Below, piece after piece: positions 5,818 to 11,353 of a stretch of DNA of 11,353 nt. The stretch covers positions 1-11,353 of the forward strand of contig JAIRPM010000135.1 in the NCBI GenBank assembly GCA_031257075.1. The letters run 5' to 3'. This DNA comes from Spirochaetaceae bacterium. GTDB lineage: Bacteria > Spirochaetota > Spirochaetia > Treponematales > Breznakiellaceae. How positions within the stretch are numbered: position 1 is the first letter of the stretch; each line of letters begins with the position of its first letter. The notes below the pieces were generated by a model. That model saw nothing but the letters and a program-made list of their open reading frames with translations, had not been told where the DNA came from and did no database searches. The translations under genes and the position numbers were made by a program.

Positions 5818-7245
5818 CTACACATGTACCATACGCACACCTAGTTTTTTATACTGTTCGGCGTTTTCTCTTTCCTGTTCATACGCGATTAGTTTTTGAT
5901 TTGCCTGCGCATGCGCGTTTTTGAGCGCGGACAATTCCGGCTTAATCCCTTTGATTCTGGAGCGCACCTCGCCGGGCGCGGCGCGCTTAAAGTAATCGTC
6001 AAGGCCGCAGAACATTTTGTGCAAAGCAAGCACATCGCGCAGATTTTTTTTTAGCAGCGCGGTAAGTTGGCTTTCGTCCATTGTTTTTAATTTTATAGCG
6101 GCCATGCCTTGCGGCGCCATAGCGGCGAGAATCTTGTTTTTCCTTTCGGTTTCAGCCATAAAACTGGCATAATGCAATTCTGTTTTTTGCACGGTGTTTT
6201 TTAGTGTATCAAATGTGTCAAAAATATACATCGCGCCGTCATTTTCCTTGTTGGTAAATTGCGTAAATAGTGCGGCGATTTTTTTAAGCAGCCCTTTTTT
6301 TCGGCTTTGGATAAGTTCGTGGTTTTCCTGCGTCTTTATCATAATTTCGGCAATAGTAGTCGCTGCTGAACCGAGCGCGTTCAACCCCTGAATCAACACC
6401 GGTTTCAGGACAACGGTTTTTTTTAAGCCTTTTTCTTTTTCTACGTCCGCCGTGAGCCGCTTGAAGAGAGCCGCTTGGATGGCCGGCGCGTTGTCATCGA
6501 AATCTTCTTTTATGATTTCTTCGATAAGTTCGCGGTAAAAGGGCGCACCCGGCATAAGGCTGTCGAATTTGGCTTTGATAGCGGCGGTTTGTTCTTCTTC
6601 CCGCGTCATACCGTTGGTTATCGTGGAGCGGACATTGAATTTGTAGTACTCACGATTGTAATCGCTTATATTTTTCAGGAGGAAGGCGATTTTTTCGGTG
6701 CTGCCTTCCAACATTTGCAGAGAGTCGTTGAATCGGAGCGACTGGGTCGTATCCATAGAAGACGCTTTTCGCGCCATTATAACAATGCTGGAAATGGCGG
6801 CGGTTGTAGGCGATTTGGAATCGGGTGTCAGGCGGTTCCATTCGACAAAACGCAGGAGCGCCATGATTTGTTTAATCGTTTCCTGATTGAGGGAATCAAT
6901 ATTTAAGGGGAAAAAATTGCAAAGAAAGTCGAATTGGTTGTCCAAATGCGAGAGCCTGCGCCCTAGTTGGTCGCGTTTGTTATTATCGGTAAGCGGCGTG
7001 TTCTCCGGCAGTTGGATTTCGTTCATTTTGATGTCGTTTTTATAAGGATCTTCGGTAATATAGCCTTTTGCTCCAAACAACTGGTAGATAACGTTGAGCG
7101 CAAAGTTGAAATTTTTTAACTCGTCCTTGAGTTTAGGAATTTCGTTTCGTTCTATATATTCCTTGCGGCCTTCTAACGCTTCTTTCAAACGGCTTAAAAA
7201 AGGTGTTTGAGATTCGGCGGTATTCTGTGCGTTTTCACTTCCCAT
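5818..7245 (-). CDS. Hypothetical cytoplasmic helical protein (spirochaete-style)
   Basis: I do not recognise a function. The protein is 475 residues from the ATG at 7243-7245 (MGSENAQN...), is rich in Lys, Glu, Ala and Leu, has no signal peptide or membrane segment and looks mostly alpha-helical, with a likely coiled-coil tail (about the last 50 residues, ELSALKNAHAQANQKL onward). Large conserved-looking hydrophobic patches (for example ALNVIYQLFGAKGYI) imply a folded domain. It could belong to a spirochaete-restricted domain family such as DUF5312; that is a memory-based guess. An in-frame TTG at 7300-7302 would add 19 residues, but neither start has a Shine-Dalgarno, and the added residues look non-conserved in character. 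It is divergent from rny and 70 bp upstream of the solute-binding protein gene, which has its own -10 box. Confidence 0.75.
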   Translation of the reverse strand: MGSENAQNTAESQTPFLSRLKEALEGRKEYIERNEIPKLKDELKNFNFALNVIYQLFGAKGYITEDPYKNDIKMNEIQLPENTPLTDNNKRDQLGRRLSHLDNQFDFLCNFFPLNIDSLNQETIKQIMALLRFVEWNRLTPDSKSPTTAAISSIVIMARKASSMDTTQSLRFNDSLQMLEGSTEKIAFLLKNISDYNREYYKFNVRSTITNGMTREEEQTAAIKAKFDSLMPGAPFYRELIEEIIKEDFDDNAPAIQAALFKRLTADVEKEKGLKKTVVLKPVLIQGLNALGSAATTIAEIMIKTQENHELIQSRKKGLLKKIAALFTQFTNKENDGAMYIFDTFDTLKNTVQKTELHYASFMAETERKNKILAAMAPQGMAAIKLKTMDESQLTALLKKNLRDVLALHKMFCGLDDYFKRAAPGEVRSRIKGIKPELSALKNAHAQANQKLIAYEQERENAEQYKKLGVRMVHV

Positions 7246-7364
7246 GCTTAAAATATGCCAAAAACTGTCTCTTTGGGCAAGCGGATAGCAATGATATGCC
7301 AACAGCGCAATGATAGTGCGGGAATTTTGAGTTTTTCGATGCCTCTAGACTTTTTCCACAGTTT

Positions 7365-7393
7365 TTGATAGCCTAATCCGATAATTATATAAA
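7365..7393 (+). promoter_or_regulatory. Sigma70-type promoter of rny
   Basis: TTGATA at 7365-7370 and TATAAA at 7388-7393 are separated by exactly 17 bp, each with five or more matches to the -35 TTGACA and -10 TATAAT consensus. Transcription would start near 7400, giving a leader of about 47 nt before the rny ATG. The leader contains CCGT 7396-7399 and ACGG 7417-7420, which could pair weakly. Confidence 0.7.
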
Positions 7394-7446
7394 ATCCGTT
7401 AGATTCCTATGGATTTACGGTAAAAAATTTTTAAGAGGTAAAAAAA

Positions 7447-8997
7447 ATGGGTAGGATAGTGTTGTATATTATCCTCCCTGTCGCCGGGATTACTTTAGGC
7501 TGGCTTATTAGGTGGGTTTATGCTCGATTTCAACTTACAGCTACGGAAAACCGTGCTGCGCAAATTAGAAATGAAGCAAAAAAAGAGGCTGAGTCGATAA
7601 AGAAAGAGCTTCTACTGGAAGCGAAAGAAAAGTTAATAACTGAACGGAACCAGCAGGAGAAAGAGTCTCGGGAACGCAGGGTGGAATTACAGCGGTACGA
7701 ACATCGCGTAACGCAAAAAGAAGAAGCGATAGACCGCAAACTAAAGCAAATCGAGCGGGTTGAACAGCAACTCGCCGAAAAGGACAAGGCTTTGACGGAT
7801 AGAAATTCCTCTCTTGCCAAAAAAGAGGAAGAGATGTCGCGTCAGGAAGAGCGTTATCGGAATGAACTTGTCCGCATTTCAGGATTGTCCGTCGAAGAAG
7901 CGAAGCAGCTTATTATACGTGACATTGAAAACGAAGCGCGGCATGATGCAATAACCATTGTCAACAAGATTGAAAGCGAGGCGAATATTACCGCCGAAAA
8001 AAAGGCGCGGGAAATCGTCTTGAACGCGATTCAACGGTTGGGGCGCGATGTTGTAAGCGAAAGCACCGTTTCCGCCGTCTCTCTTCCCAACGATGACATG
8101 AAAGGCCATATCATCGGGCGCGAAGGGCGGAACATCAGGTCGTTCGAAACGGTAACAGGCGCGGATATCATCATTGATGATACACCGGAAGCGGTTGTTA
8201 TATCATGCTTTGACCCTGTGCGCCGCGAAATAGCCAAAATCGCGCTGGAACGGCTCATCGCTGACGGGCGGATTCATCCGGCGCGTATTGAAGAGATAGT
8301 TGCGCGGGTTTCAAAGGAAATATCGCAGCGTATATTTGAGGAAGGCGAAAAGGTCCTGTACCAACTCGGCATCCACAATATCAGCAACGAAGGCATCCGG
8401 GCGCTGGGACGCCTCTATTTCCGCACCAGTTATGGTCAAAATGTACTCAATCATTCGCGGGAAGTCGCGCAGATTGCCGCCCTCATTGCCGCCGAAACAG
8501 GGGCTAACCGCGAAATAGCCAAACGCGCCGGTTTGCTGCACGATATTGGCAAAGGGGACACGGACAGCGACCAGAACCATGCGGAAATCGGCATGGATAT
8601 GGCGCGAAAGATGGACGAAGACCCGCGTATTATTAACGCGATAGGGGCGCACCATGATGATATTCAGCCTATCTGTATCGAATCGGTAATTGTGCAGATA
8701 GCGGACGCGCTTTCCGCCGCCAGACCCGGTGCCCGCAAAGAAACCACCGAGGCTTACCTCAAACGCCTAAAGAACCTTGAGGATATTGCCAACAGTTTCA
8801 ATGGCGTGGACAAGTCTTTTGCGATACAAGCGGGACGTGAATTGCGTATCCTTGTCAAAGGCGATGAGGTAAACGACAACCAGACGCAGGTTCTTGGCAA
8901 AACTATTGCCAAGCGGATAGAAAACGATTTGCGCTATCCCGGCCGCATAAAAGTTACCGTGATACGTGAAACCCGCATTACCGAGTATGCCTGTTAG
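7447..8997 (+). CDS. rny: Ribonuclease Y
   Basis: A 516-residue endoribonuclease Y, the membrane-tethered enzyme that initiates mRNA decay in many bacteria lacking RNase E. Domain order is complete: one N-terminal transmembrane helix (about residues 3-22), a long charged coiled coil (about 35-190), a KH RNA-binding domain with GHIIGREGRNIRSFE (220-234), and an HD metal-dependent phosphohydrolase domain with H336 (NHSREVA), the H365-D366 pair in LLHDIGKG, and D420 in IADALSAARPGAR. Length and C-terminus (ETRITEYAC, family usually ...VEYAK) are normal. The HH motif reads AHHDDIQP where many homologues have AHHGD. Start ATG is supported by AAGAGG 8 nt upstream and by a good promoter at 7365-7393. 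A tRNA-Ser gene follows about 100 bp downstream. Confidence 0.97.
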   Translation: MGRIVLYIILPVAGITLGWLIRWVYARFQLTATENRAAQIRNEAKKEAESIKKELLLEAKEKLITERNQQEKESRERRVELQRYEHRVTQKEEAIDRKLKQIERVEQQLAEKDKALTDRNSSLAKKEEEMSRQEERYRNELVRISGLSVEEAKQLIIRDIENEARHDAITIVNKIESEANITAEKKAREIVLNAIQRLGRDVVSESTVSAVSLPNDDMKGHIIGREGRNIRSFETVTGADIIIDDTPEAVVISCFDPVRREIAKIALERLIADGRIHPARIEEIVARVSKEISQRIFEEGEKVLYQLGIHNISNEGIRALGRLYFRTSYGQNVLNHSREVAQIAALIAAETGANREIAKRAGLLHDIGKGDTDSDQNHAEIGMDMARKMDEDPRIINAIGAHHDDIQPICIESVIVQIADALSAARPGARKETTEAYLKRLKNLEDIANSFNGVDKSFAIQAGRELRILVKGDEVNDNQTQVLGKTIAKRIENDLRYPGRIKVTVIRETRITEYAC

Positions 8998-9019
8998 CGC
9001 GGTAATAATAGAGGTTGAG

Positions 9020-9051
9020 GTTGCCCGCGGGGATTTTGGTTTGCGGGCAAC
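9020..9051 (+). terminator. Strong hairpin downstream of rny, possible terminator
   Basis: GTTGCCCGC at 9020-9028 is perfectly complementary to GCGGGCAAC at 9043-9051, with a 14-nt loop; pairing can extend one or two bases outward with a G-T wobble. It begins 22 bp after the rny stop. The downstream side is TTCCTGTTAAAAAA, lacking a T-tract, so termination would be inefficient or Rho-dependent. It may protect the rny 3' end while letting some transcription continue into the tRNA. Confidence 0.4.
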
Positions 9052-9072
9052 TTCCTGTTAAAAAATAAAAGG

Positions 9073-9090
9073 CCGGTATATTTATACCGG
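9073..9090. other. 18-bp inverted repeat abutting tRNA-Ser
   Basis: CCGGTATA 9073-9080 and TATACCGG 9083-9090 are exact inverted repeats separated by TT, ending 4 bp before the first tRNA base. In RNA it would fold into a stem next to the RNase P cleavage site; in DNA it could be an operator or contain a -10 (TATATT at 9077-9082). No convincing -35 is seen, so its role is unclear. Confidence 0.6.
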
Positions 9091-9094
9091 ACAT

Positions 9095-9181
9095 GGAGCG
9101 GTGTCCGAGCGGTTGAAGGATCCAGTCTTGAAAACTGGCGTGGCGGCAACGCCACCGTGGGTTCGAATCCCACCTGCTCCG
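9095..9181 (+). tRNA. tRNA-Ser (anticodon UGA)
   Basis: An 87-nt class II tRNA decoding UCN serine codons. Acceptor GGAGCGG 9095-9101 pairs with CTGCTCC 9174-9180 (one G-U), and the discriminator is G 9181, a normal serine identity base. The anticodon stem CCAGT/ACTGG encloses loop CTTGAAA with anticodon TGA at 9129-9131. The long variable arm GTGGCG/CGCCAC (9140-9145 with 9150-9155, loop GCAA) is diagnostic for Ser/Leu/Tyr class tRNAs. The T arm GTGGG-TTCGAAT-CCCAC spans 9157-9173. CCA is not encoded (the next bases are AATG), so it must be added after 3' trimming, presumably by RNase Z. The argB ATG begins after a single intervening base. Confidence 0.97.
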
Positions 9182-9182
9182 A

Positions 9183-10019
9183 ATGAAAAACGAGATTATA
9201 GTTGTAAAATACGGCGGCAATGCTATGATTAATGACAGCCTGAAAAAGGCGGTCATTGAAGATGTAGTGGAAATTACCCAGTCCGGCAAACAAATTGTGC
9301 TTGTACATGGGGGAGGACCGGAAATTGACACTATGCTCCGTATGGCAGGTATCACAAAACGTGTGGTAAACGGCCTCCGCTATACCTGCGAACAGACAAT
9401 GAACATTGTGCAAATGGTACTCTGCGGAAAAATCAACAAAGAACTCTGCGCGCTTATTCTGCGCCAAGGCGGGAACGCGCTGGGGCTTTGCGGCATTGAC
9501 GGAGCGTTGTTAAGGGCGCGCCGTATTTCTCATGATGCGGACGGCAAGCCGCTCGATTTAGGCTTGGTCGGCGAAATTACGCATGTCAACACCGCGTTTC
9601 TCTATTCCCTGCTGCAACTGTCCAACGAGTCGCCCTGTATCCCCGTCATTTCTCCTGTGGCTTTTGCCGAACATGAACCGCCCTCATCACCCGGGCTTAA
9701 TGTTAACGCCGATACCGCCGCAGCAAAAATCGCGGCGGCGCTCAACGCCCCTGCCTTTATCCTGATGACCGATGTTCCCGGCATACTGCGGGATGTCAAC
9801 GATGAGAAAAGCCTTATTGGTACGGTAAATAGTGACGAACTGGAAACTTTGCGAAAACAAGGCATACTTTGCGGCGGCATGATACCCAAAACTGAATGTT
9901 GCCGGCTTGCGATAGACGGAGGAGTAGGTGAAGTGCGCATCATCGACGGGCGTGTGCCTCATGCTTTGCGCATAGCGGTAAGCGGGACAGCCCCCATTGG
10001 CACAATAGTCCGCAAATAA
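9183..10019 (+). CDS. argB: Acetylglutamate kinase
   Basis: A 278-residue acetylglutamate kinase, catalysing ATP-dependent phosphorylation of N-acetylglutamate in the second step of arginine biosynthesis. Motifs of the amino-acid-kinase fold are in order: VVKYGGNAM with K9, LVHGGGPEID (40-49), NGLRYT with substrate-binding R66, LGLVGEI, NVNADTAAAKIA (173-184), MTDVPGIL, GGMIPK with K236 and IIDGRVPHAL. The N-terminus starts directly at the first beta strand, without the extra helix of arginine-inhibited hexameric enzymes, which suggests but does not prove the arginine-insensitive form. The ATG at 9183 is forced: the only upstream codons before an in-frame TGA at 9129 lie inside the tRNA and include no ATG, GTG or TTG. 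It therefore has a 1-nt gap to tRNA-Ser and no Shine-Dalgarno. No other arg genes are present. Confidence 0.95.
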   Translation: MKNEIIVVKYGGNAMINDSLKKAVIEDVVEITQSGKQIVLVHGGGPEIDTMLRMAGITKRVVNGLRYTCEQTMNIVQMVLCGKINKELCALILRQGGNALGLCGIDGALLRARRISHDADGKPLDLGLVGEITHVNTAFLYSLLQLSNESPCIPVISPVAFAEHEPPSSPGLNVNADTAAAKIAAALNAPAFILMTDVPGILRDVNDEKSLIGTVNSDELETLRKQGILCGGMIPKTECCRLAIDGGVGEVRIIDGRVPHALRIAVSGTAPIGTIVRK

Positions 10020-10049
10020 GCCGCTGCCGCCCTAAGGAAGCATGCCGGC

Positions 10050-11081
10050 CTAATCGCAATCGAATTCAAAGAGCGCCTTTTCGTGGTAAGGGCGCTGCGG
10101 CCCAAAGAATGCGGATGGAAAGCCCGGTTGGTGGGGGGAATCGGGGTAGTATTCGGTTTCAAGGCAAAAAGCATCGCGCTTCCGGTAAAGTGCCCCGTTC
10201 CTGCCGGCTGTTTCTTTCATCATATTACCGCTGTAAAAATGCAGTGCCGGCTGTGTAGAGCGTACAGTAAGACGCCTTCCCGATACCGGCTCGGAAACTT
10301 CCGCCGCAGGGCGCAGTCCGTTCCCATCCACAGTAAATGGATGGTCATAACCGCCCTGTGCCGATAAGAGCGCAGCGTCAATATCGCGTCCTATGGGTTT
10401 TTTAGTCTGAAAATCGAAAGGGCTGTTCGCGGCAGAAAGGAGCCTGCCGGAAGGAATACCCGCCCTGTCCAATTCGGCATAGGTGGAAGAAAAAAGCCTA
10501 AGTTCATGAGAGAGGACAGAACCCGTGCCGGCAAGGTTGAAATAAGCATGATTAGTAAAACTAAGGGGGCATTCACTGTCGAGCGTGGCCGTATATTCGG
10601 CGCTTATGGTGTTTTCCTCACAAAGCCCGTAGGTAACAGCCGCGTTAAGAAGGCCGGGAAAACCTCCTTCACCAGGGGGGCTTGTCCGTTCAAAACGGAC
10701 GAAAATGCCGCCCTGCTCGCTAAATGCTGTCCCTTTCCAGAGCATGTTATGAAACCCTTTTCTTCCTGAATGTAAACAATTTTCGCCCTCGTTACGGTCA
10801 AGCGTATACTCCGCGCCGTTCAGTGTAAAACGCCCTCCCGCAATACGATTGGCAAAACGCCCGATGGTCGCATTCATAAACATCGTATTGGCGTGCCATT
10901 CTTCAAACGTGTCAAAGCCCAAAATCACATCCGTTTTGCCATTTCTGCCCGGCGCGACAATCGAATGCCAGGCGGCCCCGTAATCAATAAGTGAGAAAAC
11001 AAGCGAATTGCTTTCCAGTATCCAGCATGAAACAGCCTCTCCCGAAGGAAGGCTGCCAAAAGAACGTTTTTCAAATCTCAT
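10050..11081 (-). CDS. galM: Aldose 1-epimerase (mutarotase)
   Basis: A 343-residue galactose mutarotase-family enzyme, interconverting alpha and beta anomers of aldohexoses, typically feeding the Leloir pathway. Family landmarks are ATIGRFANRI (71-80, sugar-binding arginine), NCLHSGRKGFHNMLW with H104, the catalytic base region FTNHAYFNLAG with H178, GGYDHPF with D246, and the catalytic glutamate E308 in CLETEYYPDSPHQPGFPS. Length is normal. I prefer the ATG at 11079-11081, which gives the usual MRFEKRSFGSLPSG start; a TTG seven codons upstream is also in frame. Neither has a clear Shine-Dalgarno. A possible promoter lies just upstream on the minus strand (TTAATA, 17 bp, TAAAGT), with only weak matches. 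It is convergent with argB, 30 bp apart, with no evident terminator between them. No galactose genes are adjacent. Confidence 0.94.
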   Translation of the reverse strand: MRFEKRSFGSLPSGEAVSCWILESNSLVFSLIDYGAAWHSIVAPGRNGKTDVILGFDTFEEWHANTMFMNATIGRFANRIAGGRFTLNGAEYTLDRNEGENCLHSGRKGFHNMLWKGTAFSEQGGIFVRFERTSPPGEGGFPGLLNAAVTYGLCEENTISAEYTATLDSECPLSFTNHAYFNLAGTGSVLSHELRLFSSTYAELDRAGIPSGRLLSAANSPFDFQTKKPIGRDIDAALLSAQGGYDHPFTVDGNGLRPAAEVSEPVSGRRLTVRSTQPALHFYSGNMMKETAGRNGALYRKRDAFCLETEYYPDSPHQPGFPSAFFGPQRPYHEKALFEFDCD

Positions 11082-11130
11082 TAGGCAGTACTTTACAATC
11101 AATGGGTTTGTTTATTAACCCCCGCCGCCA

Positions 11131-11158
11131 CCGCCTACTCACCACCCACTACCCACTA
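11131..11158. repeat. Short C/A-rich low-complexity tract
   Basis: A stretch rich in CAC/CCC on the plus strand, including two adjacent exact 7-mers ACCCACT at 11144-11150 and 11151-11157. It lies between the divergent galM and the last gene, upstream of the promoter at 11174; no function is evident. Confidence 0.4.
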
Positions 11159-11173
11159 TTTACACAAAATCGC

Positions 11174-11202
11174 TTGACATTTTTTTCAAAGTGCGGTATA
11201 GT
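11174..11202 (+). promoter_or_regulatory. Near-consensus sigma70-type promoter of the last gene
   Basis: TTGACA at 11174-11179 is a perfect -35; TATAGT at 11197-11202 is a five-of-six -10; the spacing is exactly 17 bp. Transcription should start near 11209, leaving a leader of about 66 nt before the ATG at 11275. This is the strongest promoter in the window, which predicts high constitutive expression unless the leader or an unseen regulator restrains it. Confidence 0.85.
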
Positions 11203-11209
11203 AGAGGGA

Positions 11210-11246
11210 AAGGCTGGCAATACTTCCCAGTTTGGGGGGCGGCCTT
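11210..11246 (+). other. Possible folded 5' leader
   Basis: AAGGC 11210-11214 can pair with GCCTT 11242-11246, and CTGG 11214-11217 with CCAG 11227-11230; a G6 run (11234-11239) sits between. The fold would stand just after the predicted transcription start and leave the ribosome binding site (11261-11266) free. No known riboswitch class is recognised. Confidence 0.25.
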
Positions 11247-11274
11247 AGAAATTTAGTAGAGAGGAGAAAAGAAG

Positions 11275-11353
11275 ATGAAGAAGCAGAAGAACATTTTGGG
11301 GAAAGGGGCATACTTGACTTTTTCCGAGGGAAAGGCGTTTTTACCGTGCAACT
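11275..11353 (+). CDS. Unrecognised gene, first 26 codons (3' truncated by window)
   Basis: Only the N-terminus is visible: MKKQKNILGKGAYLTFSEGK and a few further residues before the window ends. The ATG is well supported by GAGGAG at 11261-11266, 8 nt upstream, and by a strong promoter at 11174-11202. The start is basic, but no hydrophobic signal core follows in the visible part, so it does not look secreted. Too little is present to assign a family. Confidence 0.6.
   Translation, partial: MKKQKNILGKGAYLTFSEGKAFLPCN

Noticed and set aside
6475..6906. 143-codon plus-strand open frame
   Set aside because: It is antisense to the hypothetical protein gene, whose frame spans the whole region without a break; no start signal.
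9157..9181. tRNA 3' end as an integration (att) site
   Set aside because: No duplicate of the tRNA 3' segment was noticed elsewhere in the window, no integrase is present, and the next gene is housekeeping argB.
11079..11102. TTG at 11100-11102 as the galM start
   Set aside because: The ATG at 11079-11081 gives the usual family N-terminus and the extra seven residues have no ribosome site before them.

Overview
The window looks like a chromosomal segment of a spirochaete, most likely a Treponema relative of the insect-gut type. Three things suggest this: a BspA-type leucine-rich-repeat lipoprotein ending in the GTYTF...W tail common in treponemes, a large cytoplasmic helical protein I know only as a spirochaete-style hypothetical, and medium GC with a housekeeping-type gene mix. 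This assignment is inference; no 16S or species marker is present.

Layout. (1) 1-501 (+) is the 3' half of phnW, a 2-aminoethylphosphonate transaminase. (2) 502-1027 has no convincing gene; it holds two hairpins and a six-copy 21-bp tandem repeat. (3) 1028-2182 (+) is an Rsm22-like methyltransferase-fold protein with four candidate Fe-S cysteines. (4) 2199-7245 is a block of four minus-strand genes, in transcription order: a hypothetical protein, a secreted OppA-type solute-binding protein, an LRR lipoprotein and an NADPH-dependent FMN/quinone reductase. The solute-binding and LRR genes are 28 bp apart and look cotranscribed from a promoter near 5800. (5) 7365-8997 (+) is rny (RNase Y) with a clear sigma70-type promoter, divergent from the hypothetical gene. 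(6) 9095-9181 (+) is tRNA-Ser(UGA), followed after one nucleotide by argB (9183-10019). (7) 10050-11081 (-) is galM, convergent with argB. (8) 11174-11353 (+) is a near-consensus promoter, a roughly 66-nt leader and the first 26 codons of an unrecognised gene.

The genes do not form one pathway. They cover phosphonate metabolism, ribosome assembly, redox, peptide uptake/surface, RNA decay, tRNA, arginine biosynthesis and sugar epimerisation. I see no mobile element, CRISPR array or phage gene. The most unusual structural feature is the tRNA-Ser/argB junction: the argB start codon lies one base after the tRNA discriminator base, with no room for a ribosome binding site, so normal tRNA 3' processing would release an essentially leaderless argB mRNA.
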